DNA of 13,270 nt from Desulfobulbus sp. (GTDB lineage Bacteria > Desulfobacterota > Desulfobulbia > Desulfobulbales > Desulfobulbaceae): NCBI GenBank assembly GCA_011051825.1, contig DRKH01000151.1:1-13270 (forward strand), in the 5' to 3' direction. Shown piece by piece: positions 1 to 6,673 of the stretch. Each line of letters opens with the position of its first letter. Position 1 is the stretch's first letter. Below the pieces are notes generated by a model. It saw only the letters and a list, made by a program, of their open reading frames with translations, searched no databases and had not been told where the DNA came from. The position numbers were made by a program, and so were the translations under genes.

Positions 1-1223
1 CCGACCCTGATCAACGGTATGTTCAGCTTTCTGGCCAGGGGATAGCCCTTGGAGTGACCGATAATGAGATCCGGTTCAAGGCTCTCGGCCATCTCGCTGA
101 TTTCAAAAAAATCCATGCCCTCATGGACCCGGGGTTGTTCCGGCAGAATGTCCGCAGTGACCTCCGAGATCGCGCCTGCAAGTCGTCCCGAGGTGCCGCC
201 GGATGCGCAGAGGACCGGGAAAATACCAATTTCGGCTAGAAAGCCGCTCATGCCGACCACCAGATCTTCCTCGCCGTAGATGATGGCCTTTTTGCCGAAG
301 ATATATTTATGGCCGTCCACATAGGCATCCACCAGCCGGCCCCGTTCGAGTCGATATTTCTCCGGCATCGGACGACCGCTGAGGCGTGCAAGCAGATCAA
401 AAAAACGATCGGTCTCCTCGATGCCGATGGGCATGCCGAGACGGTGATTGGGAATTGTGTGTGATTCTTCCAATTCTTTGCCGCCGCTCGCTTCGTTGCC
501 CAGGGTGCGGCCAAGTTCTATGGTCACCCGGCTGCGGCCCATGGTCTTGATTGCTGAAAGCGGGGTGCCGCCGGCAGGAATTTTTTCGTATTCCAGCAGG
601 GCCGGACCGTCCATGGTCTCGGACAGGTCGGGCAGCATGGTGCAGTCGAGCTCGAAATCAGCCATGATTTCCTTGAGCAGCCGGTAATCCGCCGAGGAGA
701 CAAATCCGGGCAGCAGGTTCACTGTTTCGGTTTTGGGTCCGCCTTGGGCCCGCTGCCGGATGACTTCGTAGACGGCGCCATGAAATCCTTCCATGTGCGT
801 GCCTGCATAACTCGGGGTCGAGACGTTGACGAAATCGGGCAATTCATCGGAAGAATCGTTGGTATCCTGTGCGTATTCCCGTAGAAACATGGGTACATCG
901 TCACCAATGGTTTCGGTCAGACAGGTGGTGGCAATGCCGATCATCCGTGGCTGGTACTTTTTAGCCACATTGGTCAACCCCAGCTTCAGGTTCGGCCCCC
1001 CGCCGTAGACGGCATGCTTTTCAGAAAGAGAAGACGAGGCGATATCAATGGGTTCGTTATAATGGCTGATGATGTAGCGCCGCATATAGGTGGCACAGCC
1101 CTGGGAACCGTGCAGATAGGGAACCGTGCCCTCGATGCCCTTGAAGGCCAGGCAGGCACCCAGCGGTTTACACAGCTTGCAGGCGTTGGTGGTGGATATA
1201 TAATTCGGATGATTTTTCGTCAT
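1..1223 (-). CDS. nifN: NifN, FeMo-cofactor scaffold subunit (3' end cut by window edge)
   Basis: This is the beta-like subunit of the NifEN scaffold, on which the NifB-derived precursor is matured to FeMo-co before transfer to NifDK. About 407 residues are visible. The N-terminus carries NACKLCKPLGACLAFKG, followed by LHGSQGCATYMRR; C43 in HGSQGC corresponds to the NifN cysteine that helps hold the [4Fe-4S] cluster shared with NifE. Further family signatures are TTCLTETIGDD near residue 100 and DLIIGHSKGYPLARKLNIP close to the cut end. NifN proteins are usually about 450 residues, so roughly 40-50 are missing. A NifN-NifB fusion, known in some clostridia, cannot be excluded. The ATG at 1223 is preceded by GGAAAG about 7 nt upstream. 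nifE lies upstream on the same strand and is separated only by a 188-bp mobile element. The identification as NifN rather than NifK rests on the short N-terminus, the cysteine pattern and the pairing with nifE. Confidence 0.9.
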   Translation of the reverse strand, partial: MTKNHPNYISTTNACKLCKPLGACLAFKGIEGTVPYLHGSQGCATYMRRYIISHYNEPIDIASSSLSEKHAVYGGGPNLKLGLTNVAKKYQPRMIGIATTCLTETIGDDVPMFLREYAQDTNDSSDELPDFVNVSTPSYAGTHMEGFHGAVYEVIRQRAQGGPKTETVNLLPGFVSSADYRLLKEIMADFELDCTMLPDLSETMDGPALLEYEKIPAGGTPLSAIKTMGRSRVTIELGRTLGNEASGGKELEESHTIPNHRLGMPIGIEETDRFFDLLARLSGRPMPEKYRLERGRLVDAYVDGHKYIFGKKAIIYGEEDLVVGMSGFLAEIGIFPVLCASGGTSGRLAGAISEVTADILPEQPRVHEGMDFFEISEMAESLEPDLIIGHSKGYPLARKLNIPLIRV

Positions 1224-1247
1224 GATGTGCTTTCCGGTAAAATTGAA

Positions 1248-1435
1248 GTAACTATTCAGGTAGGGGCAGAGAACTAGCCCTACCACCACCTGTAACTGTT
1301 CAGGAGTGCCCCATATCTGTGCAGTCAGGCCTGTGAACTATAGTGATTCCTATGTGAATCAGGCCTGACCGTGCAGAGAGGTAGATAAGCGCAGACTTCG
1401 AGCGTAGACTCCGTGGGGTGCTCCTGAATAGTTAC
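1248..1435. mobile_element. MITE copy A, IS66-like ends, complete, between nifE and nifN
   Basis: A 188-bp element with perfect 13-bp terminal inverted repeats, GTAACTATTCAGG (1248-1260) and CCTGAATAGTTAC (1423-1435). It is flanked by a perfect 8-bp direct repeat AAATTGAA (1240-1247 and 1436-1443), read as a target-site duplication. Termini starting GTAA and 8-bp duplications are established features of the IS66 family. The element encodes no transposase. A second copy of the terminus, GTAACTGTTCAGG, lies at 1292-1304, and its wider 22-bp end pairs with the right end through Watson-Crick and G-T pairs. Inside that, CTGTGCAGTCAGGCCTG (1317-1333) pairs with 1359-1377, giving one long hairpin. 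A separate small hairpin (about 1259-1286) sits between the two left termini. The assignment to IS66 is inference from ends and target-site length. Confidence 0.85.
1388..1413 (+). repeat. 13-bp tandem duplication inside MITE copy A
   Basis: Two adjacent units, AGCGCAGACTTCG (1388-1400) and AGCGTAGACTCCG (1401-1413), differ at two positions. They fall in a segment of about 35 bp that copy C lacks. A third unit, AGCGCAGACTCCG, occurs at 6265-6277, outside any recognisable MITE. Confidence 0.5.
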
Positions 1436-1460
1436 AAATTGAAAAGAAAAAGTAGTGCTC

Positions 1461-2894
1461 TCAGAGCTGTTGTTCCGACTTCCGTTCTCCGTTCTCCGAC
1501 TTCTGAATTCGCGGCACAAAACGCCAGACCGGACTCATGACCGAGGAGTAGACCTCGCGGGCAAAGTTGAGCATGCCCTCAAATCCGGCCAGGGCCTCTT
1601 TTCGTTCGTGGTTATGGTCGCAGAAACCAATGCCGAGCTTGTAGGCGATGGGGCGCTCCTTGACCCCTCCGACAAAGATATCCACCCCTTTTTCCTTGAG
1701 AAAAGAAGTCAGTTCCAGGGGGTTGGAGTCATCGACAATGATGGTGCCGGGATCGGTGATGGCTTCGAGCTCTGCATAATCCTCTTTGGTTCCGGTCTGG
1801 GAGCCGACCAGGACCACCTCCATGTCGATCAGCCGGAAGGCCTTGACCAGGGAAAAGGCCTTGAAGGAGCCGCCCACATAGATGGCTGCTTTTTTGCCGG
1901 CCAGGGCCCGGCGATACTGCTCCAGCTGCGGGACCAGGCGGCCGACCTCCTTCTGGACCAGGATTTTTGTATTTTCCATGATCGCCTCAGCCTCTGGATC
2001 GTGGGGGTATTTCTTCTGGAAGAAACGGGCAATGTCGTACAGGGCCTCGGACATGTCTTCAATCCCGAAGTAGGACACCCGCATGGAGGGCACCCCGTAT
2101 TCCTTTTCCATCATGTCGGCCAGGCCCATGGTGGAGCCGGAACACTGCACCACATTCAGGGCGGCGCCATGGGCCCGGCGGATGTCGTCCACCCGGCCGT
2201 CACCGGTAATGTTGGCCACCACCTCTATTCCCATCCGCTGGTAATATTCCCGGATCATCCAGATTTCACCGGCCAGGTTGAAATCACCCAGGATGTTGAG
2301 AGAAAATCTGGAGATCGCTTGAGTATTTCCGCTGCCGATCAGGCGGAACATGGCGTCACAGGCGGCCTGGTAGCCCGCCCGTTTATTGCCCATGAATCCT
2401 TCAGACTGGACCGGAATGACCGGGATACCGGTCTCCGCCTCCACCTGGCGGCAGACGGCCTCCAGATCATCGCCGATGATGCCGACAATACAGGTGGAGT
2501 AGACAAAGGCGGCTTTCGGGTGATGGCGCTCAATCAGTTCAAGCAGGGCATGGCGCAGTTTTTTCTCGCCGCCGAAAATAACGTCCATCTCCTGGAGATC
2601 GGTGGAAAAGGAGAGCCGATGCAGTTCCGGTCCCGAAGAAAGCGCCCCCCTGATATCCCAGGTGTAGACCGCACAGCCGATGGGGCCGTGGACAAGATGA
2701 AGGGCATCGGCTATGGGGTAGAGCACCACCCGTGAGCCGCAGAAGACACAGGCCCGTTGACTGACCGCTCCGGCCAGGCTGTCCTGGTCACAGGTAATAT
2801 TAAATGGGGCTTCACCTTTGACGTGAATCTGTTTTTCCCGACTTTTCAGTGCAACCGCTTCCATGATTTCTTCCCGTAAGTTGTTTTTTGACAT
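1461..2894 (-). CDS. nifE: NifE, FeMo-cofactor scaffold subunit
   Basis: Alpha-like subunit of the NifE2N2 complex that completes FeMo-co in the cytoplasm. From the ATG at 2894 it is 477 residues, a normal length. Visible signatures are SLAGAVSQRACVFCGSRVV, HGPIGCAVYTWDIRG, YSTCIVGIIGDD, FGGEKKL, and near the end GGVKERPIAYKLG and FCDHNHERK. C49, C74 and C135 match in spacing the three NifE cysteines (A. vinelandii 37, 62, 124) that bind the [4Fe-4S] cluster shared with NifN. The reading frame extends further upstream, but homologous sequence begins only after 2894. A second ATG at 2864 is preceded by a better GGGAAG ribosome site and would give 467 residues, so the start is uncertain between these two. 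The last 15 or so residues are low-complexity and come from a heptamer repeat. nifN follows, and a sigma-54-type promoter precedes it. Confidence 0.95.
   Translation of the reverse strand: MSKNNLREEIMEAVALKSREKQIHVKGEAPFNITCDQDSLAGAVSQRACVFCGSRVVLYPIADALHLVHGPIGCAVYTWDIRGALSSGPELHRLSFSTDLQEMDVIFGGEKKLRHALLELIERHHPKAAFVYSTCIVGIIGDDLEAVCRQVEAETGIPVIPVQSEGFMGNKRAGYQAACDAMFRLIGSGNTQAISRFSLNILGDFNLAGEIWMIREYYQRMGIEVVANITGDGRVDDIRRAHGAALNVVQCSGSTMGLADMMEKEYGVPSMRVSYFGIEDMSEALYDIARFFQKKYPHDPEAEAIMENTKILVQKEVGRLVPQLEQYRRALAGKKAAIYVGGSFKAFSLVKAFRLIDMEVVLVGSQTGTKEDYAELEAITDPGTIIVDDSNPLELTSFLKEKGVDIFVGGVKERPIAYKLGIGFCDHNHERKEALAGFEGMLNFAREVYSSVMSPVWRFVPRIQKSENGERKSEQQL
1474..1508 (+). repeat. Degenerate heptanucleotide tandem array at the 3' end of nifE
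   Basis: Five consecutive 7-bp units: TCCGACT, TCCGTTC, TCCGTTC, TCCGACT, TCTGAAT. The array lies inside the last codons of nifE and encodes, on the minus strand, the polar tail around SENGERKSE just before the stop. It resembles the short tandemly repeated repetitive (STRR) heptamers described in cyanobacteria and other bacteria. Because 7 is not a multiple of 3, a change in unit number would alter the NifE C-terminus and its stop. Confidence 0.7.
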
Positions 2895-2962
2895 TGCCCC
2901 GGCAGCGGTAAGGTACTTTGTCTCGTACACATTCTTCTTTGCTGTTGGAGTACAGGTTAAAG

Positions 2963-2979
2963 CGCAAGAGATGTGCCGG
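2963..2979 (-). promoter_or_regulatory. Sigma-54 (-24/-12) promoter of nifE
   Basis: Read on the minus strand the sequence is CCGGCACATCTCTTGCG. The GG (2977-2976) and GC (2965-2964) are separated by exactly 10 nt, with CAC after GG and TT before GC, as in the consensus TGGCAC-N5-TTGC. The first T is replaced by C. Transcription would start near 2952, giving a leader of about 58 nt before the ATG at 2894. This site makes the longer upstream reading frame unlikely to be used. Confidence 0.75.
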
Positions 2980-3066
2980 ATGAGAAAAAACAGGAGTTCC
3001 ATTTTTATATCAATAGGTTGGGGTATTTTAACGGTCCGGGGTCGGAGAGGACTGGAGGCGGGGTTT

Positions 3067-3082
3067 TGTCTCTATGTTGACA
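3067..3082. promoter_or_regulatory. NifA upstream activator site (TGT-N10-ACA)
   Basis: TGTCTCTATGTTGACA is a perfect match to the NifA binding motif TGT-N10-ACA. It lies about 100 bp upstream of the -24 element and about 120 bp from the expected start of transcription, a usual distance for an enhancer-type activator site. The 16-bp motif alone can occur by chance; the combination with the sigma-54 promoter in front of nifE makes it credible. An inverted repeat, TGACAA (3078-3083) and TTGTCA (3105-3110), overlaps it. Confidence 0.65.
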
Positions 3083-3168
3083 ATAATGAAGAGTGTCTAC
3101 ATTCTTGTCATGCCGGGAGGTCGGGATGCAGGTACCCTGTGACGGGACGATTGTGGGTATATGGAAGC

Positions 3169-3258
3169 ATAACTATTCAGGTGCATGCAGGAAACTTGCA
3201 GTCACCCGGAATGTAACTGTTGTGCAGTGCTCCAGATGTGCGCAAGCATGCTGGAGAG
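3169..3258. mobile_element. MITE copy B, truncated remnant
   Basis: The left end ATAACTATTCAGG (3169-3181) and the second terminus GTAACTGT (from 3213) are 44 bp apart. The intervening and following sequence matches copy C almost base for base to GCATGCTGGAGAG at 3258. The right half, including the apical loop and right terminus, is missing. The first base is A instead of G, and the second terminus reads GTTGTGCAG instead of GTTCAGCAG, so the remnant appears decayed. The break lies 8 bp beyond the stop codon of the GGDEF-EAL gene. Confidence 0.8.
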
Positions 3259-3266
3259 GGTCTAAT

Positions 3267-4874
3267 TTAAGGGGTACGGTTGAGCTTGTCGATCTGTGCC
3301 AGAACCTCTTCCGGGGGCAGGGGACGGCAGAGGTAGAAGCCCTGAACGGTTTCACAGCCGAGTTCGAGCAGTTTTTCCATGACCTCTTTGTGCTCAACTC
3401 CTTCAGCAATCGGTCTCAGGCCCATGTTGTTTGCAAGATCAATGGTGGACTTGACGATGACCCTGTCGTTTTCGTCAGTGGTCATATCCATGACAAAGGA
3501 TTTGTCGATCTTTACTTCACTGGCCGGTAATCGTTTCAGGTAGGCCAGCGACGAATAGCCGGTGCCGAAGTCATCAATGGCGAACTGGATACCCAGGCCG
3601 TGCAGGTCTTCGATTACCCGGAAGGCGCGATCGGGGTCAGCCATCATGCTGCCTTCCGTAATTTCAAGGGTGATGAAGTGAGCGTCGATTTGCCACTTTG
3701 CCAGCAGTTCCCTGATCTGGGTATAGGCCTCTCCGTCGTGCAGATTCTTTGCCGATAAGTTGATGGCAATCGGAACGGTATATCCGTCCTGCTGCCAGCG
3801 GCTGAACTGGGCAAAGGCCGTATCCAGTATCCAGTAGGTGATCGGCCTGATGAGTCCGGTCTGCTCGGCAACGGGGATAAAATCATTGGGAAGGATGAGT
3901 TGGCTGTGATCGGGATGCTGCCAGCGGACCAGGGCCTCAACTCCGCAGACCCGCTGTTCGGCCAGAGAAAATTTCGGCTGATAGTAGAGGACCAGCTGTT
4001 CCCCTTCCACGGCCTTGCGCAGCTCAACGGTGAGCATCAGCCGGTTCATGCTGTGTTCATCCTGGGCCGCATCGTATACCGCATAGTTGCCTTCACTTCG
4101 CTTGGCGACATACATGGCCACATCGGCATGCTGGAGCAGGGTGTCGCTTTCCAGCCCGTGTTCCGGAAACATGGCAATGCCGATGCTGATGTCAAGATGC
4201 AGATCATTGCCTTCGATCTGGAAGCTCTCTTCCATCACCCGGGCCATCTGATCGGAGATGGCGGCCGCTTTTTCAAGGGTTACACCCGGGAGGACCACGG
4301 CAAATTCATCCCCGCCCAGGCGGGCGATGGTATCTGATTCCCGGATGCAGCCTCGCAGGCGCGGGGCGATGAGCTGGAGCACATAGTCACCGTAATAATG
4401 GCCCAGGGTATCGTTTATTTCTTTGAATCGGTCAAGATCCATGAGCAGAACCGCTATCGGCATCTCGGAACGTTTTGCCTCCAGGATGGCCTGGTCTATC
4501 CGCTCATGAAGCAAGGTACGGTTGGGAAGGTCGGTGAGGCCGTCGTGAAGGGCATGGTGCCGTTCCACGGCAGCCGCGTCCTGCAGTTCCTCGATGGAAT
4601 GCAGGCTCAGGCGGACCACCAGGGTGACAAAGAGGGAGCCGCCGAATAAAACCAGTGCTATCAATAGATAGGTGTATGGGACAGTATCCTGGGCCTGCAG
4701 GAGATAGAGCAGCGACACGTAGCCGATAACGAAAAACATGATGAAGGACGCAAGCACTCTCCAGGCGGTAAAATGTTTTTCCGCTTTATGGCAGATGCGC
4801 AGGGTGGGAATCAGGCCAAAGAACAGGCCGGCGATCCCGGCAGCGACAAAAAATATGGAAAAAAATTTAATCAT
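3267..4874 (-). CDS. Membrane-anchored GGDEF-EAL cyclic-di-GMP protein
   Basis: A 535-residue protein with three predicted membrane segments (about 3-22, 38-60, 67-88) and then tandem GGDEF and EAL domains. These families make and degrade cyclic-di-GMP. The GGDEF signature is intact at 187-191 (RLGGDEFAVVL). An RxxD product-inhibition site (RESD, 178-181) lies five residues ahead of it. The EAL domain is also intact: EALVRW at 313-318, N372, E404, DDFGTGYSS at 434-442, K455 and AEGVE at 490-494. Both activities are therefore possible, and which dominates cannot be read from sequence. The N-terminus has no recognisable sensor domain such as PAS; the membrane segments may sense directly. It begins 70 bp downstream of the SDR gene and is probably co-transcribed with it. 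No strong ribosome binding site is seen before the ATG. Confidence 0.92.
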   Translation of the reverse strand: MIKFFSIFFVAAGIAGLFFGLIPTLRICHKAEKHFTAWRVLASFIMFFVIGYVSLLYLLQAQDTVPYTYLLIALVLFGGSLFVTLVVRLSLHSIEELQDAAAVERHHALHDGLTDLPNRTLLHERIDQAILEAKRSEMPIAVLLMDLDRFKEINDTLGHYYGDYVLQLIAPRLRGCIRESDTIARLGGDEFAVVLPGVTLEKAAAISDQMARVMEESFQIEGNDLHLDISIGIAMFPEHGLESDTLLQHADVAMYVAKRSEGNYAVYDAAQDEHSMNRLMLTVELRKAVEGEQLVLYYQPKFSLAEQRVCGVEALVRWQHPDHSQLILPNDFIPVAEQTGLIRPITYWILDTAFAQFSRWQQDGYTVPIAINLSAKNLHDGEAYTQIRELLAKWQIDAHFITLEITEGSMMADPDRAFRVIEDLHGLGIQFAIDDFGTGYSSLAYLKRLPASEVKIDKSFVMDMTTDENDRVIVKSTIDLANNMGLRPIAEGVEHKEVMEKLLELGCETVQGFYLCRPLPPEEVLAQIDKLNRTP

Positions 4875-4920
4875 TGAAAAAGAATGTATGGATTCCGGAG
4901 TCCAGTGGGCCGCTGTCCGT

Positions 4921-4947
4921 TAGTCTTGGCAGCGGTCGCCGAGACTA
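4921..4947. other. Stem-loop at the SDR stop codon
   Basis: TAGTCT and GGC pair with GCC and AGACTA around a 7-nt loop, with one mismatch. The structure ends on the SDR stop codon (4945-4947) and lies between SDR and the GGDEF-EAL start. There is no U-run on either side, so it is not a convincing intrinsic terminator. It may be an attenuator or processing/stabilising hairpin. Confidence 0.45.
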
Positions 4948-6078
4948 GCGATTATTTTGTTTATGGACAGCAGCGAGCAGCTTGGCCGGGTCGGTTTTAA
5001 AGTCGTCCAGATTGTTCTTGGGCGAGTAAAATTCCGTATTAAAGGTGGTGATCAGGTTAAGATGTTCCCACCGGGTAAGGTAATATTCTATCAGGGCCGG
5101 CAGTTCCGAGTAGATGGTTGCCTCGGGTTGTGGGTCCTGATAGCTCGATTGGAGCAGTTTTTTGGTGGACAGGGTCTGGCTCTTATAAAAACTCTCAAGA
5201 AACATGAGCTCACCGGGCATCCGGGCCTCAATCCCGATTCTGTTGAGTTTGCCGATGAACCAGGAAATCATGTTTTTGCCGGTCCGGGCAATGGGAAGGG
5301 GGAGGTATACTTTCCGAGGCGTCTTCAGGTCGAGCAGGGCCTTGATCGTCAGGATAAGATGGCTGAGGTCAACCGGTTCCGGGTCGGCAAAGTTATAGGC
5401 CTGACCTGAGAACTCCTTTCGGTTGTTGAGCAGGTGATGGACAAACGGGGAGATCTTCCGGGCATTGCTGTAGGAATGCATGGCCTTTTTCCTGGTCAGC
5501 AGAATGGGCATGGCCTGATCGGCGATGGAATAGAGCAGCCGGTGGAACCCCTGGATTTTATGATCGTGCTTGCCGTAGACGATGGAGAGCCGGACGGTGG
5601 TAAAATCCAGTCCCCTGGTCCTGGCCAGATGCTCAAGGGTCAGTTCCGCCATCAGCTTGGATTTTGAATAGTTCGGCAGGTTCGGCCGCAGCGGCAGTCG
5701 ATCCTCTTCCGAGAGATTGGTGCCCATGGGCATGGTCGCCGCCGAGCTGATGTGGATGTAGGGGATGTTGTGTTCTATGGCCACCTCGGCCAGGTTCAGG
5801 GCGCCCAGGTAGTTTGTTTCATAGGCCAGCTGCGCATCACTGTTGATGGCGGCAATGGCGGCATTGATGATGAAGTTCGGGCGATATTGCCGAAAATACA
5901 ACTGGATGTCGGCTGGTTTGTTGAGGCTGAGCCGTTTACTGTTCGGGGCCAGGATTTCGGTGTTCTCGACTCTGGTCTTGAAGTGATGGACAAGCGCGCC
6001 TCCGATTAATCCCGATCCGCCTATTATTATGCCGCGTCCCTGATCCTGTTGCCGCTCTGTGCAGTTTTCTGCAGCCAT
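4945..6078 (-). CDS. Extended-SDR NAD-dependent epimerase/dehydratase family protein
   Basis: A 377-residue cytoplasmic protein. The dinucleotide-binding glycine motif is GGSGLIG at residues 20-26. The conserved INAAIAA follows at 70-76, SSA at 111-113 supplies the catalytic serine region, and YSKSK at 137-141 is the YxxxK pair. This is the architecture of extended SDR enzymes acting on nucleotide sugars or related substrates. The C-terminal substrate-binding half (about 180-377) shows no subfamily signature that I can name, so the substrate is unknown. The family usually has the glycine motif within the first 15 residues; here about 15 polar residues precede it. The ATG at 6078 has GAGG about 10 nt upstream, which supports it. 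There are no sugar-biosynthesis neighbours in the window; the next gene downstream is the GGDEF-EAL gene, and upstream lies a repeat-rich gap. Confidence 0.85.
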   Translation of the reverse strand: MAAENCTERQQDQGRGIIIGGSGLIGGALVHHFKTRVENTEILAPNSKRLSLNKPADIQLYFRQYRPNFIINAAIAAINSDAQLAYETNYLGALNLAEVAIEHNIPYIHISSAATMPMGTNLSEEDRLPLRPNLPNYSKSKLMAELTLEHLARTRGLDFTTVRLSIVYGKHDHKIQGFHRLLYSIADQAMPILLTRKKAMHSYSNARKISPFVHHLLNNRKEFSGQAYNFADPEPVDLSHLILTIKALLDLKTPRKVYLPLPIARTGKNMISWFIGKLNRIGIEARMPGELMFLESFYKSQTLSTKKLLQSSYQDPQPEATIYSELPALIEYYLTRWEHLNLITTFNTEFYSPKNNLDDFKTDPAKLLAAVHKQNNR

Positions 6079-6313
6079 AATTCCGCTACCTCTGACCTTT
6101 CCTTCTCAATGCCTGTGCGTTTCCTGAGTTTGTGACAAAAAAAATATAATCGTGGAACGTTGTCTCAGCGGATGAATACATCAACTTTTGCAGCGCGGGT
6201 CCCGGCTGAAAACCGTTCACGCCTTAGTGCCTTACGCCTGGATTTGTGTCATAAAAAACAGGTAAGCGCAGACTCCGGGAAAATCATGCTGCTCCTTTTA
6301 TCATATTGTCAAC

Positions 6314-6344
6314 GCTATGGGGTGGGCACTGCCCACCCCATAGC
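6314..6344. repeat. Perfect 14-bp stem palindrome
   Basis: GCTATGGGGTGGGC (6314-6327) is the exact reverse complement of GCCCACCCCATAGC (6331-6344), with a 3-nt loop. Neither side carries a T-run, so it is not a standard terminator. A GTGGGCA/TGCCCAC core is a type of intergenic palindrome dispersed in many bacterial genomes. Confidence 0.75.
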
Positions 6345-6390
6345 CGTCAATCTAACACAAATTATCTATAATATCAGGGGCTAAGGATAC

Positions 6391-6472
6391 CGTAGGAGCC
6401 CGCCCCGCGGGCGATAATTATGCGTCATATTGATGTTTCTGCCAACAATCGCCCGCGGGGCGGGCTTCTACG
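6391..6472. repeat. Inverted pair of GTAG-headed REP-like elements (BIME-like)
   Basis: The left arm (6391-6415) and right arm (6448-6472) are reverse complements over 25 bp with a single G/A difference, separated by 32 bp. Each arm reads GTAGRAGCCCGCCCCGCGGG followed by CGAT and has its own internal hairpin (GCCCGC/GCGGGC). A GTAG head followed by a short GC-rich hairpin matches the REP elements mobilised by RAYT transposases, and the sequence resembles Pseudomonas REPs. No RAYT gene is visible in the window. Confidence 0.75.
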
Positions 6473-6496
6473 TAACATAACATGCTGATATGTTAC
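6472..6496. repeat. Short inverted repeat beside the REP pair
   Basis: GTAACATA (6472-6479) and TATGTTAC (6489-6496) are perfect 8-bp inverted repeats with a 9-nt spacer, starting at the last base of the REP pair. This could be an operator or the foot of a larger repeat unit. No function is assigned. Confidence 0.4.
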
Positions 6497-6673
6497 TGGA
6501 TTTGCCTTAGCTTGACAGCTATGCATCCTACCTGGGTTGCAGGCAAACCCCGCATTAGAATATATTATAGAACAGTATATACCATTAAATTTGCCTTCTC
6601 CATTGAAATCTTGATCAAGATACCGGAGGGCTCTAAAGCAGTGTACGGGATGGGTTCGTGCCGAGGTTTCAGA

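Larger units (their letters stand above)
6079..6673. other. Repeat-rich intergenic region
   Basis: About 595 bp without a convincing gene. It holds three palindromic structures described separately (6314-6344, 6391-6472, 6472-6496), a perfect 14-bp palindrome ATCTTGATCAAGAT at 6608-6621, and one AGCGCAGACTCCG unit at 6265-6277. The promoter of the SDR gene must lie in its left part, near the AT-rich stretch around 6135-6150. I could not settle on -35/-10 boxes. Short open frames here span the palindromes and show no protein-like features. Confidence 0.7.

Noticed and set aside
1317..1377. tRNA or other known structured RNA in the MITE hairpin
   Set aside because: No cloverleaf, T-loop or anticodon arrangement is present; the fold is a single long hairpin tied to the terminal repeats.
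1455..2735. Long plus-strand open frame of 426 codons opposite nifE
   Set aside because: It is the complement of a clearly conserved nifE, lacks any domain signature and is rich in residues expected from mirrored codons.
2895..3002. N-terminal extension of NifE to the ATG at 3002
   Set aside because: It would place the start upstream of the -24/-12 promoter and adds residues not found in NifE proteins.
6160..6384. Plus-strand 74-codon frame in the intergenic gap
   Set aside because: It runs through the 14-bp palindrome and has no ribosome site or recognisable protein features; it is a by-product of the repeat.
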